From NCBI GenBank assembly GCA_015059285.1, contig SVAS01000002.1:66572-130571 (forward strand): DNA of 64,000 nucleotides, read 5' to 3'. The notes under the pieces are model-generated. The model searched no databases, was not told the origin of the DNA, and was given only the letters and a program-made list of their open reading frames with translations. The position numbers and the translations under genes are program-made. Position 1 is the first letter of the stretch, and each line of letters starts with the position of its first letter. Positions 30,853 through 38,214 of the stretch are shown one piece after another. The DNA is from Bacillota bacterium. GTDB lineage: Bacteria; Bacillota_I; Bacilli_A; RF39; UBA660.

Positions 30853-30858
30853 ATATAC

Positions 30859-30935
30859 AGCACAACATTTATATTTGAACCAGGTCAGAATCGGAAGATA
30901 GCAGCCTTAAGGATCACTAAATGTGTGTGCTTTTT
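30859..30935 (+). ncRNA. ffs: Signal recognition particle RNA, short (4.5S-like) form
   Basis: The conserved apical domain is visible: CCAGGTCAGAATCGGAAGAT followed by AGCAGCC, matching the GGTCAG, GGAA tetraloop and AGCAGCC elements of SRP helix 8. Flanks GCACAACATTTA and TAAATGTGTGTGC pair to form the long stem, and TTTTT after it can terminate. The RNA is only about 75 nt with no Alu domain, unlike the long Bacillus scRNA. Position beside tadA-dnaX matches Bacillus scr. It overlaps the false N-terminal extension of tadA in the ORF track. Confidence 0.9.
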
Positions 30936-30952
30936 ATTATGGTGGTGTTTTT

Positions 30953-31393
30953 ATGATGAAATATATGGAAATGGCTTTAGAAGAAGCAAAAAAGGCTTAT
31001 AAAAATGGAGATGTGCCTGTAGGAGCAGTAATTGTAAAAGATAATAAAATTATTTCTAAAGCTTATAACAAAAAAGAAAAAAACAATGTTTCTGTATATC
31101 ACGCGGAAATATTAGCTATTATCAAAGCATGTAAAAAATTAAAAACCTGGAGATTAGATGGTTGTTCTTTATATGTTACTTTAGAACCTTGTCTTATGTG
31201 TTCAGGAGCAATTATTCACTCTAGAATATCAAAAGTATACTTTGCCACTAAAAATGAAAAATTTGGTTATGTCTCTAGTATAGACAGTTTATTAAATAAA
31301 AAAAATAACCATAAAGTTGAAATAGAAGAAGGTTTATGCAAAAAACAAGCTCAAAGGATATTAATAGATTTTTTTAAAAACAAAAGGAAATAA
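30953..31393 (+). CDS. tadA: tRNA-specific adenosine deaminase TadA
   Basis: Converts A34 to inosine in tRNA-Arg(ACG). Zinc-binding motifs: HAEILAI (catalytic Glu) and PCLMCSGAI. The ORF track start lies inside the SRP RNA; GGTGGTG lies 5-6 nt before the ATG at 30953, giving 146 aa, which matches the family (MMKYMEMALEEAKKAY). It lies between the SRP RNA and dnaX as in Bacillus. Confidence 0.95.
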   Translation: MMKYMEMALEEAKKAYKNGDVPVGAVIVKDNKIISKAYNKKEKNNVSVYHAEILAIIKACKKLKTWRLDGCSLYVTLEPCLMCSGAIIHSRISKVYFATKNEKFGYVSSIDSLLNKKNNHKVEIEEGLCKKQAQRILIDFFKNKRK

Positions 31394-31410
31394 TCAATTT
31401 ATTTCCTTTT
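31382..31410. terminator. Terminator after tadA
   Basis: AAAAGGAAATAA/TTATTTCCTTTT hairpin with a T run, overlapping the tadA stop codon. Confidence 0.75.
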
Positions 31411-31426
31411 ATTGTTTTGGTTAAAA

Positions 31427-31435
31427 TGTTATAAT
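31427..31435 (+). promoter_or_regulatory. Extended -10 promoter for the dnaX operon
   Basis: TGTTATAAT, a TGnTATAAT extended -10 without a clear -35, 26 nt before the dnaX start. Confidence 0.6.
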
Positions 31436-31460
31436 AAATAATGGATTAGAGGGTGACTTT

Positions 31461-33170
31461 ATGTATCAAGCTTTGTATAGAAAATATAGACCTTTAACTT
31501 TTGATGAAGTTGTTGGACAAGATGTTATCATTAGGACATTAAAGAATGCTGTTTTAAACAAAAAAATATCTCATGCTTATTTGTTTACAGGGCCAAGAGG
31601 AACAGGAAAAACAACTATTGCAAAAATCTTGGCTAAAACCATAAATTGTTTAAATTTAAACGATATGACGCCTTGTAACAACTGTGTAAGTTGTACACAA
31701 ATCAATCAAAAACAATCAACAGATATAGTGGAAATAGATGCTGCATCAAACAATGGCGTCGATGAAATACGTGAAATAAGAAATAAGGTGAATTTAGTAC
31801 CTTCTATTAGTAAATACAAAGTATATATTATTGATGAAGTTCATATGCTTACAACAGGCGCTTTTAATGCTTTATTAAAAACATTAGAAGAACCACCATC
31901 ACATATTATATTCATATTAGCAACTACAGAACCACATAAAATTCCTGCCACAATATTATCTCGTTGTCAAAGATTTGATTTTAAAAGAATTTCATCAAAT
32001 AAACTTGTAGAAAGATTAGAATTTATTAGTAAACAAGAAAAAATAGATATAGATAAACAAGCTTTGTTTGAAATATCTCGTATATCCGAAGGCGGAATGA
32101 GAGATGCTATAAGTATGTTAGATCAAGTTCTTTCATACTCTGAAGGGATGGTAACTCTAGAGGATGTACATGAGGTAAACGGAACGTTATCTCAAAAAGA
32201 CCTGGGTGAATTTATTGAAAATATTTTTGATAAGAACATTTTAGAAGTATTAAAATTGATAGATAAATATAATGATTTAGGGAAAAACATTATAAAATTA
32301 TCTGAAGAAATAATACAACTGTTAAAAAATATATTATTATATAAAACGGTTCCTAATTACTTTGATGATAAAGAATTAGAAGCTTTATATGAACGATTAG
32401 GAAATAATACGAAAGTAGAACATTTAATTAATTTGATAGACGAATTTAATAATAGTTTACCAAAATTAAAACAAAGTAATGATCCTAAACTTATTTTAGA
32501 ACTTTTAGTAATAAAATATATTAGTACTAACAATGAAATAAAAGTTCAAAATTCAGAACAAATTATAGAAAAAAAACAAGAAGTCAGTTCTAAAATAGAA
32601 CAAATAGATAAAATAAAAAAAGAAAAAGTAAAAAAAGAAACTAGTTTAGAACAAAAAGAAGAAAAGAAGATACAAGAAAATAAAACTTTAGAAAAAACAG
32701 ATGAATTTCATAAAAAAATTGATGAATTAAAAAACATAAGAATAAATAATACTTTAGCTGAGTTTAATAAACAGCACTTTTTATTTATAAAAGAGGAACT
32801 GGATAATATTAAAGATATGTTATTAAATCCTGATTATAGCGAATTTGTATCAACAATATTGGACGGTACATTAAAAGCCGCGAGTGATAAAAATTTAATT
32901 TTTGTATACAACACAGACACACTTTCAAATTATTTTAATGAAAATTTATTAATTATAGAAGAAATATTAGAAAACAATTACAATAAACATTATGACGCAA
33001 TAGCTGTTGATAATATTTCCTGGGAAATAATAAAGAAAGAATTTAATAGTAAAAGTAAACTATACGTATATCAAAAGGAAACTATTGATATCAAAGATTT
33101 GTTTAGTTCTCCAAAAGAAAGTGATGAATTAAATGATTTATTTGGAGAAATAATTGAAATTGTTAATTAG
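31461..33170 (+). CDS. dnaX: DNA polymerase III subunits gamma/tau
   Basis: Clamp-loader ATPase. Seen: Walker A FTGPRGTGKTTIAK, a zinc-binding Cys cluster (CLNLNDMTPCNNCVSC), DEVHML Walker B, and the SRC motif (ILSRCQRFDF). Residues ~375-430 are a Lys/Glu-rich linker, then a C-terminal tau domain. 569 aa. It contains a near-perfect NBS palindrome near the 3' end. It begins the replication/recombination operon dnaX-ebfC-recR-bofA-holB-ricT. Confidence 0.96.
   Translation: MYQALYRKYRPLTFDEVVGQDVIIRTLKNAVLNKKISHAYLFTGPRGTGKTTIAKILAKTINCLNLNDMTPCNNCVSCTQINQKQSTDIVEIDAASNNGVDEIREIRNKVNLVPSISKYKVYIIDEVHMLTTGAFNALLKTLEEPPSHIIFILATTEPHKIPATILSRCQRFDFKRISSNKLVERLEFISKQEKIDIDKQALFEISRISEGGMRDAISMLDQVLSYSEGMVTLEDVHEVNGTLSQKDLGEFIENIFDKNILEVLKLIDKYNDLGKNIIKLSEEIIQLLKNILLYKTVPNYFDDKELEALYERLGNNTKVEHLINLIDEFNNSLPKLKQSNDPKLILELLVIKYISTNNEIKVQNSEQIIEKKQEVSSKIEQIDKIKKEKVKKETSLEQKEEKKIQENKTLEKTDEFHKKIDELKNIRINNTLAEFNKQHFLFIKEELDNIKDMLLNPDYSEFVSTILDGTLKAASDKNLIFVYNTDTLSNYFNENLLIIEEILENNYNKHYDAIAVDNISWEIIKKEFNSKSKLYVYQKETIDIKDLFSSPKESDELNDLFGEIIEIVN
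33014..33029. other. Near-perfect NBS-type palindrome within dnaX
   Basis: TATTTCCTGGGAAATA differs at one position from the Bacillus Noc-binding sequence TATTTCCCGGGAAATA. Confidence 0.65.
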
Positions 33171-33186
33171 AAAAGAGGAAGAAAAT

Positions 33187-33483
33187 ATGAACATTCAAGC
33201 AATGATGAAACAAGCACAAAAAATACAAAAAGACATGTTAGCTGCAAAGGAAGAAATAAATAATACCACATTTGAAGGAAAATCTTCTTTCGTTACAGTA
33301 AAAGTCAAAGGAAGTAAAGAAATTGAAACAATTAATATAGATACTGAAAGTATAGAAAAAGAAGATATTGAAATGTTAGAAGATATGTTAGTAGTTGCAA
33401 TAAATGATGCTATGAAGCAAATTGATAAAGAAACAGATAAAAAAATGGGTAAATTTACACAAGGAATGCCAGGTTTATTTTAA
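33187..33483 (+). CDS. ebfC: Nucleoid-associated protein YbaB/EbfC family
   Basis: Small dimeric DNA-binding protein. The family pattern is clear: MNIQAMMKQAQKIQKDM at the start and a C-terminal GKFTQGMPGLF. The ORF track start overlaps dnaX; AGAGGAAG 5 nt before the ATG at 33187 gives 98 aa, closer to the family length. The stop TAA overlaps the recR ATG (TAATG), so the two are translationally coupled. The dnaX-ebfC-recR order is widely conserved. Confidence 0.94.
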   Translation: MNIQAMMKQAQKIQKDMLAAKEEINNTTFEGKSSFVTVKVKGSKEIETINIDTESIEKEDIEMLEDMLVVAINDAMKQIDKETDKKMGKFTQGMPGLF

Positions 33484-34085
33484 TGAATTATCCAACAACT
33501 ATTAAAAATTTAATTGAATGTTATAAAAAACTACCTGGAATAGGAGAAAAAACAGCTGAACGTTTAGCATTAGCAACTTTAGAAATTAATCAAGAAACTT
33601 TAGATGTTTTTGCAGATAGTATTTTAAACGTAAAACATAGAATTAAAAGATGTAAAAAGTGTAATAATTTATCAGAAGAAGAACTATGTGAACTTTGTCA
33701 AGACGAAAATCGTGATCAAAAGACTATATGCGTAGTTGAAGAACCAAAGAATGTTATTTTATTTGAAAAAGTAGGAACATATAAAGGTGTATATCATGTT
33801 TTAGATGGTTTAATATCACCTTTAGATGGAATAACGCCGGATCAAATAAAAATTGATTTGTTATTAGAAAGAATAAAAAATGATAATATTAAGGAAATTA
33901 TTATAGCGGTAAAGCCAAGCATTGAGGGAGAAACAACATCGTTATATATTCTTAAATTATTAGAAGGAAAAGATATAGTTATTTCTAAAATAGCGCATGG
34001 AGTACCTCTAGGAGCAGACATGGAGTATATAGATTCATTAACTTTAGAAATGGCTTTAGAAGATAGAAAAAAAATATCTGAGTAA
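33483..34085 (+). CDS. recR: Recombination protein RecR
   Basis: Clamp-like mediator of RecF-pathway recombinational repair. Seen: the N-terminal helix-hairpin-helix (KKLPGIGEKTAERLAL), the C4 zinc finger (CKKCNNLSEEELCELC) and TOPRIM residues (CVVEEPKNVILFEK, IAHGVPLGADMEYID). At 200 aa it is of normal length. Coupled to ebfC by TAATG. Confidence 0.97.
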   Translation: MNYPTTIKNLIECYKKLPGIGEKTAERLALATLEINQETLDVFADSILNVKHRIKRCKKCNNLSEEELCELCQDENRDQKTICVVEEPKNVILFEKVGTYKGVYHVLDGLISPLDGITPDQIKIDLLLERIKNDNIKEIIIAVKPSIEGETTSLYILKLLEGKDIVISKIAHGVPLGADMEYIDSLTLEMALEDRKKISE

Positions 34086-34130
34086 TCATAAAACCCTTAA
34101 TAATACATAAGTTTTATTGAGGTGGACAAA

Positions 34131-34319
34131 TTGATAAAAAAAATATTTGTTATAACAAAAAAAATAGTATTTAGTGCTTTTTTAATATATGGCTTTAATT
34201 TAGTGGCATCCCCACTTAATTTAATAATTCCAATAAATTTTATTACTGTTGGGCTTATAACTGTTTTAGGTTTGCCAGCACTTCTTTCGTTAATTGCTAT
34301 TTTTTTAATAATTTTTTAG
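34131..34319 (+). CDS. bofA: BofA-like pro-sigma-K processing inhibitor family protein
   Basis: 62-aa membrane protein with two hydrophobic segments. The family signature is visible at the C-terminus: PLNLIIPINFITVGLITVLGLPALLSLIAIFLI, with the SIPIN...GLPGL pattern of BofA. In Bacillus BofA holds the SpoIVFB protease inactive in the forespore membrane until sigma-K activation. GAGGTGG before TTG at 34131 favours a TTG start over the upstream in-frame GTG used in the ORF track. Position downstream of recR is as in Bacillus. It supports a sporulation programme. Confidence 0.85.
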   Translation: MIKKIFVITKKIVFSAFLIYGFNLVASPLNLIIPINFITVGLITVLGLPALLSLIAIFLIIF

Positions 34320-34332
34320 GTAGGTGATAAGT

Positions 34333-35265
34333 ATGTTAGATGAGTATAAATTAGAACAACCTGTAGTCTATCAAACATTAGTCAACTCAGTTAAAAAAAA
34401 TAAATTTTCTCATGCCTACTTATTTGAAACACATGGATTTTCTAAATCTTTAGACCTAGTTTTAGCGTTTGCAAAACTTCTTCTTTGCCCTAAAAACTAT
34501 AGCAACAACAAATTTTGTGGCAATTGTACACAATGTAAAACTATAGATGCTAATAACTATATAGAAATTAAAATTATACACCCTGATGGAATGTGGATAA
34601 AAAAAGAAGAACTTATAGATTTACAAAAGGAATTTTCAAAAAAAGCTCTTACTGGGACTAAAAAAATATATATAATTACAGAGGCAGATAAATTAAATAC
34701 GGCTTCAGCCAATTCAATTTTAAAATTTTTAGAAGAACCAGAAGAAAATATAATTGCTATTTTAATGGTTGAAAATAAATATCAGTTGTTAGATACGATA
34801 GTATCTCGTTGCCAAATTATATCATTACTTAATAATGATAATAAAAATTTAAAAACGTCTTATGAAAAAATATCTAACATTATTAATGATAAAAACTTAA
34901 ATGAAGAAAAACTGGATAATATAATTTATTTTATTAATTATTATGAAAAGAATGGTATGGATACACTTTTAAACACTCAAAAACTATGGCATCAATATTT
35001 TTCTGATAAAGAAATAATAAGTGATGCTTTTGAAATAATGAGTCTTTATTATATGGATGCTTTAAATTTATCATGCGGTTATCATTTGAATTTATTTGAT
35101 AAATATATGAAAGACTTAAAAGAAATTATTAATACAAATTCAATTGATAGTTTAATCTACAAAATTAATGTAGTTTTAAAATTAAAAGAACTTATAAGGT
35201 ACAATGTTAATAATAATTTATTATTGGACAAGCTTATAATAGAGTTAGAGGAGGCAAAAAAATGA
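34333..35265 (+). CDS. holB: DNA polymerase III delta' subunit
   Basis: Clamp-loader subunit without ATPase activity. The N-terminal AAA+ fold has a degenerate P-loop (FETHGFSKSLDL instead of GxxGxGKT). The zinc-binding CGNCTQC and the sensor-like VSRCQII motif are present. 310 aa. The ORF track uses a GTG that is part of the Shine-Dalgarno AGGTGAT; ATG 34333 (MLDEYKLEQP) is better. No tmk gene precedes it, unlike in Bacillus. Confidence 0.93.
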   Translation: MLDEYKLEQPVVYQTLVNSVKKNKFSHAYLFETHGFSKSLDLVLAFAKLLLCPKNYSNNKFCGNCTQCKTIDANNYIEIKIIHPDGMWIKKEELIDLQKEFSKKALTGTKKIYIITEADKLNTASANSILKFLEEPEENIIAILMVENKYQLLDTIVSRCQIISLLNNDNKNLKTSYEKISNIINDKNLNEEKLDNIIYFINYYEKNGMDTLLNTQKLWHQYFSDKEIISDAFEIMSLYYMDALNLSCGYHLNLFDKYMKDLKEIINTNSIDSLIYKINVVLKLKELIRYNVNNNLLLDKLIIELEEAKK

Positions 35266-36050
35266 TAGAAGTAATAGGGATTTCTTTTAAAGAACGTGGA
35301 AGAATATATTATTTTTTACCTAAAAATTTAAAATTAAAGAAAAACATTACTGTTGTGGTAGAAACTGAACGTGGGTTACAATTTGGTAAAGTTGTTACTG
35401 ATATAATTCAAATAGATGAAAAAAAATTTAAAGTCCCTTTAAAACCTATTGTTAGGATAGCTTCTAAAAAAGATTACGAAAATCATCGTAAAAATATTAA
35501 AGATGCAAATATCGCTTTAAAAAAATGTAAGAGTTTAGTTAATAAATATAATTTAGATATGCAAATCATTGATGCAGAATACACTTTGGATAGAGATCAA
35601 TTAGTTTTTCATTTTATAGCTGATAATCGTATTGATTTTCGTGTTTTAGCGAAAGATTTAGCGTCCACTTATAAAACAAGAATAGAGCTTAGACAAGTTG
35701 GTGTTAGAGATAAAGCTAAAGAAGTTGGTGGAATAGGACCTTGTGGCAGAAAATTTTGTTGCGCCTCATTTTTAAATGATTTTGATAGTGTCTCAATTAA
35801 TATGGCTAAAAATCAAAACATATCATTAAATCCAACTAAAATAAATGGCGCGTGTGGAAGGTTGTTATGTTGTTTAAATTATGAAGATGAAACATATAAA
35901 GAATGTCGTAAATGTTTACCAGAGATAGGTGATAAAATTAAAACAGAAGAAGGAACAGGAACAGTTATCGGTTTAGATATATTAAGTAAAAGTTATACCG
36001 TAGATATTCCAGAAGTAGGAAGAGTTAAAGTGAATAAGTCATGCAAATAA
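35262..36050 (+). CDS. ricT: PSP1-domain protein RicT (YaaT)
   Basis: Member of the YmcA-YlbF-YaaT (RicAFT) complex, which carries Fe-S clusters and promotes RNase Y processing; in Bacillus it affects competence, biofilm and sporulation. The PSP1 C-terminal region holds the conserved cysteines: GGIGPCGRKFCCASFL, GACGRLLCCLNYED and ECRKCLP. 262 aa. Overlaps holB by 4 nt. Confidence 0.95.
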   Translation: MIEVIGISFKERGRIYYFLPKNLKLKKNITVVVETERGLQFGKVVTDIIQIDEKKFKVPLKPIVRIASKKDYENHRKNIKDANIALKKCKSLVNKYNLDMQIIDAEYTLDRDQLVFHFIADNRIDFRVLAKDLASTYKTRIELRQVGVRDKAKEVGGIGPCGRKFCCASFLNDFDSVSINMAKNQNISLNPTKINGACGRLLCCLNYEDETYKECRKCLPEIGDKIKTEEGTGTVIGLDILSKSYTVDIPEVGRVKVNKSCK

Positions 36051-36760
36051 AAAACTATTTATTAGGATATAAAAATATGTATATTATGCAAGATACAGAT
36101 ATGTTTAATTTTTCTTTAGATTCTGTTTTACTACCCAATTTTGTTACCATAAATAAAAATATTCAAAATATTCTTGATATTGGTTGCGGTAATGCTCCTA
36201 TACCTCTAATCCTCTCAACAAAAACAAAAGCAAATATTATGGGTGTTGAAATTCAAGAAAAAGTATTTGATTTAGCTATTAAATCTGTTAAGATTAATAA
36301 TTTAGAAAACCAAATAAAAATTGTTAATGGCGATATTAAAAAAATTTCTAAAGAATTAGAAACAGAAAGTTTTGATGTCATTACGTGCAACCCACCGTTT
36401 TTTAAAGTAAATGAAAATTCTAATATGAATGATAGTGAATATAAAAAAATAGCGCGTCATGAAATAACTTTAAATTTAGAAGATATTATTATGATAAGTA
36501 AAAAACTTCTTAAGAATAATGGCGTTTTAGGTATTGTGCATAGACCAGAAAGATTAGTGGAAATTATAGAATTAATGAAAAAACATAATATAGAACCTAA
36601 GAAGATGCGTTTAGTATACCCTAAAAAAGATAAAGAAGCCAATATCCTTTTAATAGAAGGAACTAAAAATGGTAAACCTGGATTAAAGATTTTACCACCA
36701 CTTTATTCTCACGATGAAGATGGAAGTTATACTATAGAAGTTCAAAAATATTTTGTTTAG
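36041..36760 (+). CDS. trmN6: tRNA1(Val) adenine-N6 methyltransferase-like protein (YabB/TrmN6)
   Basis: SAM-dependent N6-adenine methyltransferase. Seen: SAM motif ILDIGCGNAPIPLIL and catalytic NPPFFK. The 239 aa length and position between ricT and rsmI match Bacillus yabB. The substrate A37 of tRNA-Val is inferred from the E. coli family member. Overlaps ricT by 10 nt. The small GIY-YIG gene yazA often found next is absent. Confidence 0.88.
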   Translation: MQIKNYLLGYKNMYIMQDTDMFNFSLDSVLLPNFVTINKNIQNILDIGCGNAPIPLILSTKTKANIMGVEIQEKVFDLAIKSVKINNLENQIKIVNGDIKKISKELETESFDVITCNPPFFKVNENSNMNDSEYKKIARHEITLNLEDIIMISKKLLKNNGVLGIVHRPERLVEIIELMKKHNIEPKKMRLVYPKKDKEANILLIEGTKNGKPGLKILPPLYSHDEDGSYTIEVQKYFV

Positions 36761-36770
36761 AGGTGATAAA

Positions 36771-37607
36771 ATGTCTCAAAAGAGTTATAATAATACTCCT
36801 ACTTTGTATTTAATTCCAACACCTATCGGAAATATGGAAGATATCACTTTAAGAGCTATAAACGCTTTAAAAGAAGTAGAAGTTATTTTTTCAGAAGATA
36901 CAAGAGTTACAGGAATTTTATTAAAACATTTAGATATAAAGAAAAAATTAATTGCTAATCATGAACATAATGAACAAAAGAATTGTGAAATAGCTTTGTC
37001 TTATTTAAAAGATGGATATAATATAGGGTTAGTAACAGATAGAGGAACGCCAATAATTAGTGATCCTGGATATGGGATTGCAAAATTTATTATAGAACAT
37101 GGTTATAATGTAGTGGGTTTGCCTGGACCTACGGCTTTAATTCCAGCACTTATAGTATCAGGACTTAATCCTTCACCTTTTTTATTTTATGGATTTTTAA
37201 ATAATAAAGAACAAAAACGTATAAAAGAACTTGAAAGTTTAAAAAATATAAAAGCAACTCTAATTTTTTATGAGGCTCCTCATCGTTTGGAAAAAACATT
37301 AGATAATATGTTAAAAGTTTTGGGAAATAGAAATATTAGTATTTCCCGGGAAATAAGTAAGCGATATGAAGAAGTTTATCGTGGACAAATAGATGACATC
37401 AAAAAACAAATAGTAGACGCTAAGGGTGAATTTGTAATTGTTGTAGATGGTGATAACACTATAAAAACTTATGACAATTTGACAATTGATGAACATATTA
37501 ACCTTTATTTAGCGGAAGATATGAAGTTAATGGATGCCATAAAAAAAGTAGCTAAAGAAAGAAATGTTAGTAAAAGTGATATTTATAATGAATATCATAA
37601 AAGGTAG
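36771..37607 (+). CDS. rsmI: 16S rRNA C1402 2'-O-methyltransferase RsmI
   Basis: Tetrapyrrole-methylase-fold enzyme that methylates the ribose of C1402 in 16S rRNA. Seen: LYLIPTPIGNMEDITLRA at the start, EDTRVTGILLKHL, GTPIISDPGYG and FYEAPHRLEKTL. GAGGTGATAAA directly before the ATG at 36771 decides the start over the ORF-track one. 278 aa. The gene contains a perfect NBS palindrome. Confidence 0.96.
   Translation: MSQKSYNNTPTLYLIPTPIGNMEDITLRAINALKEVEVIFSEDTRVTGILLKHLDIKKKLIANHEHNEQKNCEIALSYLKDGYNIGLVTDRGTPIISDPGYGIAKFIIEHGYNVVGLPGPTALIPALIVSGLNPSPFLFYGFLNNKEQKRIKELESLKNIKATLIFYEAPHRLEKTLDNMLKVLGNRNISISREISKRYEEVYRGQIDDIKKQIVDAKGEFVIVVDGDNTIKTYDNLTIDEHINLYLAEDMKLMDAIKKVAKERNVSKSDIYNEYHKR
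37340..37355. other. Perfect Noc-binding site (NBS) within rsmI
   Basis: TATTTCCCGGGAAATA is identical to the Bacillus Noc-binding consensus and is a perfect 16-bp palindrome. A TTGGGAAATA half-site lies 20 bp upstream. Confidence 0.85.
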
Positions 37608-37615
37608 ATGATAAT

Positions 37616-38173
37616 ATGAAATTAATAGTAGGGCTAGGAAATCCTGGAAAAGAATATGAAAACACAAGACATAATATTGGTTTTATGATGATAGATAATA
37701 TTTTAAGCGAGTTAAATATTACAAACGGAAAAGACAAAATGGGTGGAATATCATATGAAACTAATATCATGGGAGAAAAAGTAATATTTTTAAAACCTAT
37801 GGAATATATAAATCTTTCAGGAAATGTTATAAATAAATATATGCAGTTTTATAAAATTGCTATAGAAGATTTGTTTATCATTCATGATGATTTAGATTTA
37901 GAAGTGGGAAATTTTAAACTTAGAGAAAAAGGTGGTAGTGGCGGCCACAATGGTTTAAAAAATATTGAAAGTCATTTAAAAACAAAAGAATATAATCGTA
38001 TGAAAATTGGTATTTCAAATAATAAAAACATAGATACTAGAGATTATGTTTTAAGTCGTTTAACCAAGCAAGAAAAAGAAGAAATAAGTAAGATAATTAC
38101 TCTAGGACCAAATATTATTAAAGATTATTTAAATATGTCCTTTAGCAATTTAATGAATAAATATAATAAATGA
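37616..38173 (+). CDS. pth: Peptidyl-tRNA hydrolase
   Basis: Releases peptides from prematurely dropped peptidyl-tRNAs. Seen: LIVGLGNPGKEYENTRHNIGFM with the catalytic His, HDDLDLEVG and GGSGGHNGLKNIESHL. 185 aa, normal. Known as spoVC in Bacillus, where it also lies just before mfd. Confidence 0.97.
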   Translation: MKLIVGLGNPGKEYENTRHNIGFMMIDNILSELNITNGKDKMGGISYETNIMGEKVIFLKPMEYINLSGNVINKYMQFYKIAIEDLFIIHDDLDLEVGNFKLREKGGSGGHNGLKNIESHLKTKEYNRMKIGISNNKNIDTRDYVLSRLTKQEKEEISKIITLGPNIIKDYLNMSFSNLMNKYNK

Positions 38174-38192
38174 TACTTTTGGTATCATTTTT
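38170..38192 (+). terminator. Terminator after pth
   Basis: ATGATAC-TTTTG-GTATCAT hairpin followed by T residues, overlapping the pth stop codon. Confidence 0.7.
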
Positions 38193-38214
38193 GTAGTCTT
38201 AAGGAGGTGATCAA

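Noticed and set aside
30923-30952. Ten-residue N-terminal extension of TadA in the ORF track
   Set aside because: It lies within the SRP RNA terminator stem; a proper ribosome-binding site precedes the ATG at 30953.
32600-32660. A-runs in dnaX as a programmed frameshift or slippage site for gamma
   Set aside because: The runs fall in a Lys-rich linker of an A+T-rich genome, the heptamer phase does not match A AAA AAG, and no downstream hairpin was evident.
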